Shown: positions 18,466-27,252, counted from the stretch's first letter. The stretch: DNA of 52,799 nt from UBA10449 sp005883585 (GCA_005883585.1 VBFD01000112.1:1-52799), one strand, 5' to 3'. Notes: generated from the sequence alone by a model not told the origin. A program made the numbers and translations.

Positions 18466-18917
18466 TGGATGGAGAAGATTCGCGTCACCGTATTCAGGGT
18501 CAGCACGTTGGGGAGCAGGCCGTCGATTTTGAGCTTGCCGCGCAGCAGCTTGGCCGCGACCCCTCGCCCGACCCCGTCGTAGTACACAGGCAGCCCGAGC
18601 AGACCGATCTTGAGGTTGCTGAGGCTCATGACGGTGTCGGCGTCGGTCCGGATCGTGAGAGTGCGCTTTGGCTCGAGTCCGTTGTGGACGATCAGCTGGC
18701 CGCCCTTGAAGTCGAGCGTCACGCCCTCGTCGATGTCGGTGACGAAGATGCCGACGCGCGCGACCAGCGAATCGAAGTCGCGTTCCTTCTCTGGATGAGT
18801 GCGGACGTTGGCCTCGATCAGCCCGCCGAGCATCGACGCGAAAGCGCTCGGCTCGTCATCGGCGTACTCGACGAGCCCGCGGCTCTCTACGTCGAACCTT
18901 ACTTTTCGTCGGGCCAT
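18462..18917 (-). CDS. SCP2 sterol-transfer-like domain protein
   Basis: 151 residues. The SCP2-like pattern is recognisable from about residue 50: FVTDIDEGVTLDFKGGQLIV, TIRTDADTVMSLSNLKIGLL and LLRGKLKIDGLL. SCP2 domains bind lipids or acyl-CoA in a hydrophobic tunnel. The N-terminal 45 residues have no match I recognise. It overlaps the upstream SCP2-like gene by 19 bases. It may hand acyl-CoA to the enzymes downstream; this is inference. Confidence 0.65.
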   Translation of the reverse strand: MARRKVRFDVESRGLVEYADDEPSAFASMLGGLIEANVRTHPEKERDFDSLVARVGIFVTDIDEGVTLDFKGGQLIVHNGLEPKRTLTIRTDADTVMSLSNLKIGLLGLPVYYDGVGRGVAAKLLRGKLKIDGLLPNVLTLNTVTRIFSIQ

Positions 18918-19321
18918 TCAACCGGCACCCGCGTCGTGCATTCGGTCATCTCCTGGGACGCCTTCGTATAGCGCACGATCGTCGGCAGGTCACCTTTGAG
19001 CTTGAGCTTGCCCTGCAGCATGCCCTTGGTCGCGTCGAGCTGCTTGGTGGCGACTTCCTTCCATCGGGAGTAAGGCGCGGTGAGGACGAAGTCGCACTTC
19101 TGAGCGTCGGCCGCCGTGCCGACCGTTATCTCGCGCGCCTCGCCGTCGAACAGGTCCATCACGATTCCCTTCGACTCAGGAAAATGCTTGTCCGGCTCGG
19201 CCTCGACCACGAGCCCAACCGTCCATTTCCAGCCTTTGGCCGCGGTCTTGTAGACAGGCGACTTGTTGACCTCGTCTTTGAACTCTTTGGCCCACTCGTC
19301 CGAGAAAGCCGTCACCGCCAT
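18899..19321 (-). CDS. SCP2 sterol-transfer-like protein
   Basis: 140 residues: WAKEFKDEVNKSPVYKTAAK, GIVMDLFDGEAREITVG, and the C-terminal GMLQGKLKLKGDLPTIVRY typical of SCP2 lipid-binding domains. Strong ribosome site (AGGAGGGAG) about 6 bases before ATG 19321. It is the first gene of the operon running to 13163 and diverges from the acyl-CoA ligase, so the 70-base gap carries the promoters of both. Confidence 0.75.
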   Translation of the reverse strand: MAVTAFSDEWAKEFKDEVNKSPVYKTAAKGWKWTVGLVVEAEPDKHFPESKGIVMDLFDGEAREITVGTAADAQKCDFVLTAPYSRWKEVATKQLDATKGMLQGKLKLKGDLPTIVRYTKASQEMTECTTRVPVEWPDEK

Positions 19322-19357
19322 GTTTCTCCCTCCTCAGCCATTCGACTTCGTTCGCGT

Positions 19358-19368
19358 GCAGTTACTTT
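19358..19368. promoter_or_regulatory. Shared 11-mer in divergent gap (copy 1)
   Basis: GCAGTTACTTT (AAAGTAACTGC on the other strand) sits between the SCP2 and acyl-CoA ligase starts. The identical word is found at 25271-25281 in another divergent gap. It could be a promoter element or operator; there is no dyad. Confidence 0.3.
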
Positions 19369-19391
19369 AGGCGCGGCTTACGATTCCGCGC

Positions 19392-20936
19392 ATGAGCCTG
19401 AACCTCGCCGTCATCCTGCGCGAATCAGCCAAACGCGACCCCGACCACGTCGCCATCATTCTCGACTCTTTCAAGTTCACCTACGGCCAGCTCGACGCGC
19501 TGTCCAACCAGGTCGCCTCGAGTCTCAAAGCCGCGGGTCTCCAGAAAGGCGACCGCGTCGGCCTGATGCTGCCGAACGTGCCGCAGTTTCCGATGGCGTA
19601 TTTCGGGATCCTCAAGGCGGGCGGCGTCGTCGTGCCGATGAACGTCCTCCTCAAGGCTCCTGAGGTGAGCTTCTACATGGGCGATTCCGGCGCGCGATTC
19701 CTGATCGCCTGGGATGACTTCGCGGGCGAGGCGCTGAAGGGCGTCGCCAACCTCCACGGCGTCACGACGTTCGTCGCGCTCAAGCCTGGAGGAACCGAGA
19801 CGCCCGAGGGCACCCGCAACTTCATGGAGCTGCTGGCGGGCGACCCGAAGTTCGACGGGGAAGCGACGCATGGCGACGACACGGCGGTGATCCTTTACAC
19901 GTCCGGGACCACCGGCAAACCGAAGGGCGCGGAGCTCACCCACCTCAACCTCTTCATGAACGCGCACATGGTGAGCCACGTCTTCGGCAGCGGACCCGAC
20001 GACGTCACGCTCGCTGTGCTGCCGATGTTCCATTCCTTCGGGCAGAGCTCGGTGATGAATGTCGCGCTGCACGTGGGCAGCACGCTCACCCTGGTGCCGC
20101 GCTTCGAGGCGGAGAAGGTGATGGAGGTCATCCAGCGCGACAAGGTGACCGTCTTCCCCGGCGTGCCGACAATGTTCTTCGCGCTCCTGCACCATCCGAG
20201 CGCAGGCAAGTTCGACCTCGCATCGCTCCGCATCGCCGTTTCCGGTGGCGCAGCGATCCCCGGGGAAGTCATCCAGGCTTTTGAGGGCAAATTCAAGACC
20301 ACGATCCTCGAGGGCTACGGGCTGTCGGAGACGTCGCCGACCGCGACCTTCAACTTCAGCGCCGCGGAACGCAAAGTGCTCAGCATCGGCAAGCCGATCT
20401 TCGGGGTCGAGGTCAGGATCTTCGACATCGACGACAAGCGGCTTCCGGCGGGCAAAGACCACGTGGGTGAGATCGTCATCCGCGGGCACAACGTCATGAA
20501 GGGTTACTGGAACAAGCCCGAGGCGAATGTCGAGGCGTTCAAGGGGGGCTGGTTTCACACCGGCGACCTCGGCTACGTGGACGAGGACGGCTTCTTCTTC
20601 ATCGTCGACCGCAAGAAGGAGATGATCATCCGCGGCGGCTTCAACGTCTACCCGCGCGAGGTCGAGGAGGTCATCTACGCACACCCGGCCGTGGCCGAGG
20701 CCGCCGTCATCGGCGTCCCCGACGAAAGGCTTGGCGAGGAAGTGAAGGCGGTCGTCGCCCTCAAACCCGGCGCCAAGGCGAGCGCCGAGGACATCATCGA
20801 CTTCGTCAAGGAGCGCGTGGCGGCGTACAAGTACCCGCGCACGATTCAGTTCGTCGACACCCTGCCCAAAGGGGCGACCGGAAAGATCCTGAAGAAAGAG
20901 CTCAAGGCGCAGCTGGAGGCCGCGGCTCGGAGCTGA
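19392..20936 (+). CDS. Long-chain fatty-acid-CoA ligase
   Basis: 514 residues. ATP-dependent activation of fatty acids to acyl-CoA. ANL-superfamily motifs in order: ILYTSGTTGKPKGAELTH (P-loop, about 167-184), EGYGLSETSPT, GWFHTGDLGYVDEDGF, RKKEMIIRGGFNVYPREVE, and the C-terminal catalytic Lys in LPKGATGKILKKEL. FadD-like, but the chain length is not fixed by the sequence. ATG 19392. Its stop overlaps the start of the WS/DGAT gene, so product acyl-CoA is probably offered directly to that acyltransferase. Confidence 0.92.
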   Translation: MSLNLAVILRESAKRDPDHVAIILDSFKFTYGQLDALSNQVASSLKAAGLQKGDRVGLMLPNVPQFPMAYFGILKAGGVVVPMNVLLKAPEVSFYMGDSGARFLIAWDDFAGEALKGVANLHGVTTFVALKPGGTETPEGTRNFMELLAGDPKFDGEATHGDDTAVILYTSGTTGKPKGAELTHLNLFMNAHMVSHVFGSGPDDVTLAVLPMFHSFGQSSVMNVALHVGSTLTLVPRFEAEKVMEVIQRDKVTVFPGVPTMFFALLHHPSAGKFDLASLRIAVSGGAAIPGEVIQAFEGKFKTTILEGYGLSETSPTATFNFSAAERKVLSIGKPIFGVEVRIFDIDDKRLPAGKDHVGEIVIRGHNVMKGYWNKPEANVEAFKGGWFHTGDLGYVDEDGFFFIVDRKKEMIIRGGFNVYPREVEEVIYAHPAVAEAAVIGVPDERLGEEVKAVVALKPGAKASAEDIIDFVKERVAAYKYPRTIQFVDTLPKGATGKILKKELKAQLEAAARS

Positions 20937-22333
20937 GCGCACAGCCTTTCTACGAGCCACTTTCGGCGCGTGACGCGTGGTTTCTCTATGCCGAGCGGCC
21001 GCAGACACCGCTCGACCTCGGCACCGTCTACGTCTTCGAAGGTTCCTCACAGATCCCCGGCGGCCGCGGCGCGCTCGGCGTCGAAGAGACGATCAGAGAG
21101 CGCATCCACCTCGTCCCGCGATACCGGCAGAGAATCCACCGCGTCCCGCTGAACCTGGCGCACCCGGTGTGGGTCGATGACCCGAACTTCGACCTCGGGG
21201 CACACGTTCGCCGCGAGGTGCTCGCGCCTCCGGGCGACGGCGCCACCCTCCGCAAGCTCGTGATGCGCATCCTCGCGCGGCCGCTCGACATGCGCCGCCC
21301 GCTGTGGGAGATGACCATCGTCACGGGATTACGAGGAGGGCGGGTCGTGCTCGTCAACCGAGCGCACCACGCCATGGTCGACGGGGTGTCGAGCGTCGAC
21401 ATCCTTACGCTCCTGCTCGACACCACGCCGGAGGGCTTCACGCCTGAGCCACCAGCTGAAGCGTGGAAGCCGCGCCCGGCCCCGTCCAGCTGGGAGCTCA
21501 TCCGTCCGATGCTCTGGAACCTCGGTCCCACGGCCAAGTCTGGGCGCTCGAGGGTGCCGGCCATCTGGGGCACGCGCCGGTTGCCCTGGACGGGCCTGGT
21601 CGGCGTCGGCCGGAAGATGGTGACGCCGCGCCCCGACCTTTTCTTCAATCGCAAGATCGGGCCCCAGCGCACCGGCCGCGGTCTCAAGGTGCCGCTTCCG
21701 GCCTTCAAAGCCTTGAAGGACCGCTTCGGCTGCACCGTCAATGACGCCGTTCTCGCCGTGGTGTCGGAAGGTCTGCATCGCTGGTTCAAGAGCCGGGGAG
21801 AGGTCGTGCCTGACAAGGTGCGGGTGTTCTGTCCTGTGAGCGTTCGTGGAGACGAGTCTCGCGGGCGCGCCGGCAACCAGATCAGCGGCATGGTCCTGGA
21901 GCTGCCGACCGGCGACCTGCCCATGGAAGACCGCCTCCGCCGCATCAAGGTGACGACCGGCGACCTGAAGCGCACGCGACAGGCGGTCGCCGCCGACAAG
22001 CTGGTTGGCCTTGCCGATTGGGCGCCGCCGACGCTGCTCGTGCTCGCCGGCAGGCTCATGTCGAACCCGCAGGCGGGCGCGAACATCAACGTCACCAACA
22101 TTCCCGGGCCCCAGTTCCCACTGTATTCGGGTGGCGCGCAGCTGCTGGAGGTCTGGCCGTTCGCGCCGCTGTACCCGTCGATGGGCCTCGGGGTCGCGAT
22201 CGTCTCCTACAACGGCGACGCGTACTTCGGCCTGACCGCCGACCCAGGCCTCGTCCCCGACGTGGAGGAGTTCACGTCAAGGCTGCGCGAAGCAGCCGCC
22301 GAATGCGAGCTGCTCGCTACTCGCTCCGGCTGA
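20933..22333 (+). CDS. Wax ester synthase / diacylglycerol acyltransferase (WS/DGAT)
   Basis: 466 residues if it starts at CTG 20933. Transfers acyl groups from acyl-CoA to fatty alcohols or diacylglycerol, making storage lipid at the membrane. The family N-terminus PLSARDAWFLYAERPQTPLD and the catalytic HHxxxDG (NRAHHAMVDGVS, near 142-153) are present, as are GNQISGMVLELP and NINVTNIPGPQFPLYSGG. There is no ATG, GTG or TTG upstream of the conserved N-terminus; the first is GTG 21167, which would remove about 78 conserved residues. CTG 20933 overlaps the ligase TGA as CTGA, like the ATGA/GTGA junctions elsewhere. Confidence 0.85.
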   Translation: MSAQPFYEPLSARDAWFLYAERPQTPLDLGTVYVFEGSSQIPGGRGALGVEETIRERIHLVPRYRQRIHRVPLNLAHPVWVDDPNFDLGAHVRREVLAPPGDGATLRKLVMRILARPLDMRRPLWEMTIVTGLRGGRVVLVNRAHHAMVDGVSSVDILTLLLDTTPEGFTPEPPAEAWKPRPAPSSWELIRPMLWNLGPTAKSGRSRVPAIWGTRRLPWTGLVGVGRKMVTPRPDLFFNRKIGPQRTGRGLKVPLPAFKALKDRFGCTVNDAVLAVVSEGLHRWFKSRGEVVPDKVRVFCPVSVRGDESRGRAGNQISGMVLELPTGDLPMEDRLRRIKVTTGDLKRTRQAVAADKLVGLADWAPPTLLVLAGRLMSNPQAGANINVTNIPGPQFPLYSGGAQLLEVWPFAPLYPSMGLGVAIVSYNGDAYFGLTADPGLVPDVEEFTSRLREAAAECELLATRSG

Positions 22334-25244
22334 ACCGGATCGTGTTCTGGCCGATGGTTATGAGATCGCCATCGGAAAGCTGCTTCTCGATCACGGGCTC
22401 GCCATTGATCAAGGTGCCGTTCGTGCTGCCGAGGTCGCTGATCCAGAACGCCCCGGCGCGAACCTCGATGCGGCCGTGCCGACCGGAAGTGGCCGGGTCG
22501 CCGACGACGACGTCGTTGTCGGGTGCGCGTCCGACCGTGACCATCTGATTCGGTAACGCGACGATCCTGCCCGCGAAGGGCCCGCTCTCGAAGCTGAGCT
22601 TGGCCGCGAACTCCTCGCCGGCAGCGATCGCCTCCGGTGGCATCGCCTGCAGCGAAACGGTGCGCTTGCTCTCCGAAGGCATCTCGGCCGGCTGCCAGGC
22701 GGGGATGATGGTGGTCGCCGGTTCACCGGAATCGGACTGGCCGTTTTCCTGCGCGTCCGGGATGGAGGTGGTGGGCCACCTGAGCATCGTCGAGGTCACG
22801 CTCGGGGCCGGCGGTTCGGGCGCCGGCACGGCGGCGTCGGGTTCCGGTTCCGCCTGAGCCGCAACTGGTTCCGGCTCTGCCTCGGCCTCTGGTTCGGGCT
22901 CAGCCCCTGGCTTGGGGGCTGCCTCGGCCACCACCGCGTCTGGTTCCGGCTCCGACTCGGGTTCTGCCGCCGGCTCCGGCTCCGGGAAGATCGGCAGGGC
23001 CGCCGTGGTGTAGGGATCCGCGGCGACCGGCGGCTCCGGTTCCTCGACAGGCTCGGCTTCGACAACCGCGGCGTCAGCGGTTTCGACCGGCGCCATGGCC
23101 TCCGGCTCACCCTGCGGTGGCAGCGTTTCGAGAACAGCCGTCGGCGCTGATTCGGCGATCGGCTCCACCGCGAGGGTGATCGTTTCCAGGACCGCGGTCG
23201 GCGCCGCCGCTTCCTCCTCACGATGCACAGGGAGGATCTGCGTGTCCGCCTCCCCGGCCTTCTCCGACGACTCGGTGCCCAAGAAACGTTCGAACCAACC
23301 GGCGATGCGACTGAGTCTCTCGACGCGCCGGTCCGGCCGCCCGCTGCGCGAGAGATCGTGCGACTCGTCGGGATAGCGCACCATCTCGACCGTCTTGCCG
23401 AGGAAGCGCATGGCACCGAAGAGCTCTTCGGATTGCGAGATCGCGCAGCGCAAGTCCATCTCGCCGCAGCTGAGAAGCAGCGGAGTCTGCATGTTCTGCA
23501 CGTAACGGATCGGGGATCGTCTCCACAGCTCGTCGAGGTCGGGGTATGGCGGCGGGCCGAGCTCGAGGGCGCCCCACAGCACGATGTCGTGCTGCGCATA
23601 CTCGCTGACGAGGTTGGAGATGGGGCGCATCGCGACCGCGGCCGAGAAGCGGTTGGTCTGACCGATCACCCAGTTGGTCATGTAGCCGCCATACGAGCCG
23701 CCGCCGACGCCCATGCGGCTCACGTCGACGCTGCCGCTTCGCTCGATCGCCTGGTCGAGAGCCGTCATCAGGTCGATGTAGTCCTTGCCGCCCCAGTCGC
23801 GAACGACCTGGCGCCGGAAGTGCTCGCCGTATCCGTCCGAGCCGCGTGGGTTGATGTACAGGACCATGTAGCCCATTCCGGCGAGGACCTGGAACTCGTG
23901 CATGAACGCCGATCCGTACTGCCCATGCGGTCCACCGTGAATCTCGAGCACGAGGGGATATATGCGGTTGGGATCGAAGTCGGCCGGCCGGAGCATCCAG
24001 CCCTCGACGACCCAGCCGTCCGGGGCTGTGAACGATTCGCGCTCCGGCTGCGCCACGTATCGGTCGCGCAGCCACGGGTTCAAGTCGGTCACCTTCGCCT
24101 CCGCGCCCTGGGTGAACATGTGCAGCTCGCCGGGGTTGGTCGTGTCCGAGGCGCAGAAGGCGATGACGCCGGAAGAGACGTCGAAGTCGTAGATGCGGCG
24201 CTGGCCGGCGACCTCGGGCCGCACGTTGCCCTCGAGGTCGCACGAATACACGGAGCTCGCGCCGGGTCCGCTGGACGGGAAGTAGACGCGATCGCCTTCC
24301 GCCGACCACACCATGCGCGTGCTGTGGCCCGCGCGCATGTCGGTGATGAGGCTGTCGCTGACCGCCTGATCGAGGCCGATGGTGAGGCATCGCTGGTCGC
24401 CGCCACCAGCCGGCACGATCCACAGGCGCTCCAGCAGGCCCGCGTCGAGCCCGTTGGGGGCGATGAACGCGATCATGTCGCCGCGAGGCGACCACGTCGG
24501 CGAGCCGAGATAGAACCCGCCCACCAGCTTGGAACGCCTGGCCGCGAGGTCGACCACGTAGAGGTTGAGGGCCCTCTGCAAGTCGGCGTTGGGCTCCGAG
24601 TTGCCCGCCACGACGAGCTTTTCGCCGTCAGGCGACCAGTCGAACCCGGCCACGTCCCAGGCTCCGCTCGTCAGCTGTGTAACGTCGCCACCGGTCGCCG
24701 GCACTACGAACAGATGGTGGTAGCGGCCGTCGACGAAGCCCTGGCCGTCGTGCTTGTAGTCGAGGCGGCGTGCGATCCGGGCGACCGGGGCGCGTCGCAG
24801 CTGATCCCTGCTATCGGGTGGCCGGGGGTCGTCCACGATCGCGTCGGGATCGCCCAGCACCGTGCCCATGAAAGCGATCTGAGTTCCATCGCGAGACCAC
24901 AACGGGCTCCCGGCGCCCTCGGGCAGCGACGTCAGCTGGCGGGCGTCACCCGGGCTCGTCATGTCCAGCACGAAGATCTGGTCGACCGGGCCGCGGCGGC
25001 TCACGAAGGCCACCCTGCGGCCGTCGGGGGACCACTCGGGCGAATGATCTCGCCGCGGACCGGCGGTGGCGTCCACCGGCTCTGCCTCGAGCAGGCGCCT
25101 GACGACGATGCGGCTTCGATTCTGGCGCGCCTCGGCGTCCGCCCAGCTCAGCTGGTACGCCACTCGCTCGCCGTCCGGGCTGAGCCGGACGTGGTCGATC
25201 CAGCGAAACCGATAAAGGTCTTCTGGGACGATCGGAGCGGGCAT
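22317..25244 (-). CDS. S9 prolyl-oligopeptidase-type peptidase fused to an FHA domain
   Basis: 975 residues from ATG 25244 (the frame opens at TTG 25268). Residues 1-400 form a WD40-like propeller (LSPDGERVAYQ, WSPDGRRVAFVSRR, WSPDGEKLVVAG). About 405-660 is an alpha/beta hydrolase: IHGGPHGQYG, nucleophile GGGSYGGY (Ser517), and likely Asp597 (CGEMD) and His629 (DESHD). Residues 660-855 are a Pro/Glu/Ala linker. The last 90 residues are an FHA domain (TVGRAPDNDVVVGD, SGRHGRI, DLGSTNGTLING), which binds phosphothreonine. No signal peptide, so cytoplasmic. The 3' end overlaps WS/DGAT by 17 bases, tail to tail. Confidence 0.88.
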   Translation of the reverse strand: MPAPIVPEDLYRFRWIDHVRLSPDGERVAYQLSWADAEARQNRSRIVVRRLLEAEPVDATAGPRRDHSPEWSPDGRRVAFVSRRGPVDQIFVLDMTSPGDARQLTSLPEGAGSPLWSRDGTQIAFMGTVLGDPDAIVDDPRPPDSRDQLRRAPVARIARRLDYKHDGQGFVDGRYHHLFVVPATGGDVTQLTSGAWDVAGFDWSPDGEKLVVAGNSEPNADLQRALNLYVVDLAARRSKLVGGFYLGSPTWSPRGDMIAFIAPNGLDAGLLERLWIVPAGGGDQRCLTIGLDQAVSDSLITDMRAGHSTRMVWSAEGDRVYFPSSGPGASSVYSCDLEGNVRPEVAGQRRIYDFDVSSGVIAFCASDTTNPGELHMFTQGAEAKVTDLNPWLRDRYVAQPERESFTAPDGWVVEGWMLRPADFDPNRIYPLVLEIHGGPHGQYGSAFMHEFQVLAGMGYMVLYINPRGSDGYGEHFRRQVVRDWGGKDYIDLMTALDQAIERSGSVDVSRMGVGGGSYGGYMTNWVIGQTNRFSAAVAMRPISNLVSEYAQHDIVLWGALELGPPPYPDLDELWRRSPIRYVQNMQTPLLLSCGEMDLRCAISQSEELFGAMRFLGKTVEMVRYPDESHDLSRSGRPDRRVERLSRIAGWFERFLGTESSEKAGEADTQILPVHREEEAAAPTAVLETITLAVEPIAESAPTAVLETLPPQGEPEAMAPVETADAAVVEAEPVEEPEPPVAADPYTTAALPIFPEPEPAAEPESEPEPDAVVAEAAPKPGAEPEPEAEAEPEPVAAQAEPEPDAAVPAPEPPAPSVTSTMLRWPTTSIPDAQENGQSDSGEPATTIIPAWQPAEMPSESKRTVSLQAMPPEAIAAGEEFAAKLSFESGPFAGRIVALPNQMVTVGRAPDNDVVVGDPATSGRHGRIEVRAGAFWISDLGSTNGTLINGEPVIEKQLSDGDLITIGQNTIRFSRSE

Positions 25245-25270
25245 CCGGTAAGCCGATTTAAGCAGCAAAA

Positions 25271-25281
25271 GCAGTTACTTT
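25271..25281. promoter_or_regulatory. Shared 11-mer in divergent gap (copy 2)
   Basis: GCAGTTACTTT, identical to 19358-19368, located 27 bases upstream of the peptidase ATG and about 52 bases upstream of the oxidoreductase ATG. Confidence 0.3.
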
Positions 25282-25333
25282 GCGCACCCGCTTCATTTCT
25301 CCCGCCGTATCTTCAGTCGGTACTTCAACCTAG

Positions 25334-26842
25334 ATGACAGAAAGCTGGCGGCCCGCAGCATGGCGCGGATTCGCCTGGGGTGCCCTGGCGGGGCTCGCCC
25401 TGGTGGCGCTGATGTACCTCGCCGGCGTGTTCCTCGGCCTGAAGCCTCTGCCACAGGCGCTGAGCGGGCCGGTCCTCGCCCTCATGCCCGGCTTCGTCTT
25501 CGGCTTCCTGATCGACAACCTGCAGCACGCGGGCAAGGTGGTCGAGGAGTTTGGCCTCATCGTCGCCATGATCGTGGGCCTGGGCGCCCTCGGTGCCGCG
25601 TGGGCGGTGACAGGCAGGCGATGGAGCTTCGCGCAATCGGCACTCGTGTTCGCGGCCATCGGCTGGCTGGTCGTGGCGGCGGTGCTCCTACCCGTGTCCG
25701 GCGACGGGTTTCTCGGGCTCGCCAACGGCCCCACCACCCCGATCGTCTGGGCCCTGTTGTTCGCCATCTACGGCCTGATCCTGCAGATGGGGACGCCGAA
25801 CAAACCGTTGCCCGAGCAAGCGGATCCCGGCCGCAGGCGAACCCTGAGGGCAATCCCGGTTGCCATCGGCGGGGTGAGCCTGGGGGTGCTCGCGCTGAGG
25901 CTGCTGCCGGACTGGTCGAACGCTATCTTCAACCCGCCCGAGGCCGGTCTCCGCGGCGTGTCGCCGGAAATCACGCCGATCCCCAACTTCTACATCGTCT
26001 CCAAGAACTTCAGCGACCCGGTCGTGGACGAGGCGGGCTGGAGCCTCAGCGTCGGCGGCGCGGTCGACAAGGCTATGAACCTCTCGCTCGCCGAGCTTCG
26101 CGCCTTGCCGAGCGCAACCGAGTACGTGACGCTGATCTGCATCAGCAACAACGTCGGCGGCGATCTGATCAGCACCGGCAGCTTCACCGGTGTGAGGTTG
26201 CGCGACCTGCTGGCGATGGCGAGCCCCCGTGCCAACGGCACCTGGGCGGCGTTCAAGGCGCGCGATGGGTATGCGGAAAGCCTGCCGTTGAGCCTGATCA
26301 ACGGCGCGCCTGAGGTACTGGTCGCCTACGACCTCGATGGCGCGCCACTGCCCAACTCCCACGGGTTTCCGGCCCGCATCGTGCTGCCCGGCCACTACGG
26401 CATGAAAGGACCCAAGTGGCTCGATTCGATCCAGCTCGTCGACCACGAGAGCGGCGGCTACTGGGAGATGCAGGGCTGGGACCACAACGCCGTGGTGAAG
26501 ACGACATCGCGCTACGACGTGCCGCGGGATGGCGACATCGTCAGCCTCGGCACGGTCTCGCTCTCGGGCGTCGCCTTTGCGGGCACGCGCGGGGTGAGCA
26601 AGGTCGAGTACAGCACTGACGGCGGAAAGAGCTGGACGATGGCCGATTTCAAGGCCCCGCTTTCACCTCTGACCTGGGTGCTATGGTCGGCGGCGTGGAC
26701 GCCAGGCGCTGAAGGCTCCTATGAGCTGAAGGTGCGCGCCACCGACGGAGCGGGTGCGGTGCAAGAGTCGAGGGACACGCCGAGCTACCCCAGCGGAGCC
26801 GCAGGCCACCACACGATCCGGATCAGCGTCTCGAAGAGCTAG
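25334..26842 (+). CDS. Membrane-anchored molybdopterin-dependent oxidoreductase (sulfite-oxidase family)
   Basis: 502 residues. Six hydrophobic segments fill residues 8-200, then a periplasmic/extracellular oxidoreductase domain. Cys269 in YVTLICISNNVGGDLI is the expected Mo ligand of the sulfite-oxidase fold; FPARIVLPGHYGMKGPKWLD and the C-terminal Ig-like dimer domain (GTRGVSKVEYSTDGGKSW) follow. Likely substrate is sulfite or another S/N-oxide; not determinable here. No haem-binding CxxCH is seen, so electrons probably leave through the membrane part or a partner. Tail overlaps the next minus-strand gene by four bases. Confidence 0.85.
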   Translation: MTESWRPAAWRGFAWGALAGLALVALMYLAGVFLGLKPLPQALSGPVLALMPGFVFGFLIDNLQHAGKVVEEFGLIVAMIVGLGALGAAWAVTGRRWSFAQSALVFAAIGWLVVAAVLLPVSGDGFLGLANGPTTPIVWALLFAIYGLILQMGTPNKPLPEQADPGRRRTLRAIPVAIGGVSLGVLALRLLPDWSNAIFNPPEAGLRGVSPEITPIPNFYIVSKNFSDPVVDEAGWSLSVGGAVDKAMNLSLAELRALPSATEYVTLICISNNVGGDLISTGSFTGVRLRDLLAMASPRANGTWAAFKARDGYAESLPLSLINGAPEVLVAYDLDGAPLPNSHGFPARIVLPGHYGMKGPKWLDSIQLVDHESGGYWEMQGWDHNAVVKTTSRYDVPRDGDIVSLGTVSLSGVAFAGTRGVSKVEYSTDGGKSWTMADFKAPLSPLTWVLWSAAWTPGAEGSYELKVRATDGAGAVQESRDTPSYPSGAAGHHTIRISVSKS

Positions 26843-27252
26843 CCGGAAATGACTCCCACGGCGAACATGTAGCCGTTCGAATCCTCTAGGCGGCACTCGC
26901 GCCAGCCGTGTTGGAACGTTTGCGCCGGAACGTTGACGGTGAAACCAAGCTCGCGCGCCCGGGCTTCCACCTGGTCCGGGTCGATGCCCATGATGCGGAT
27001 CTCAGCCCCGGTGCCCCGCTTGCCTTGCTTAGCGAGCCGTGCTACCTCCGGCGCAAACCGGTCATATGCGTGGTCGGCGTGCAGCATCATCCGGATGTCT
27101 GAGCCGAATTCCAAAGCGGCAAAGTCCGGATCGCTGTAGACGACCTTCAGGCCGATCACCTCGGTGAAAAACGGAAGGCTGGCCGAGATTTCACGAACGA
27201 GCAGGTTCACGGTGAGGCCTGTGAGCGTCCGGCCGTACTGAGTCGAAGGCAT
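26839..27252 (-). CDS. VOC superfamily protein
   Basis: 137 residues from ATG 27252; a GTG ten codons upstream (27282) is open. Glyoxalase/bleomycin-resistance-like: LTVNLLVREISASLPFFTEV, LEFGSDIRMMLHADH, and the C-terminal RECRLEDSNGYMFAVGV. A metal-dependent lyase/dioxygenase or an antibiotic-binding protein is possible. It is followed downstream by nothing on its strand and converges with the molybdopterin enzyme. Confidence 0.7.
   Translation of the reverse strand: MPSTQYGRTLTGLTVNLLVREISASLPFFTEVIGLKVVYSDPDFAALEFGSDIRMMLHADHAYDRFAPEVARLAKQGKRGTGAEIRIMGIDPDQVEARARELGFTVNVPAQTFQHGWRECRLEDSNGYMFAVGVISG

Noticed and set aside
19425..21050. A 541-codon open frame on the minus strand
   Set aside because: Antisense of the acyl-CoA ligase; no protein-family pattern.
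23223..25337. A 704-codon open frame on the plus strand
   Set aside because: Antisense shadow of the S9 peptidase in GC-rich DNA; its translation is Arg/Val/His-rich low-complexity with no domain, and the minus strand has unambiguous motifs.
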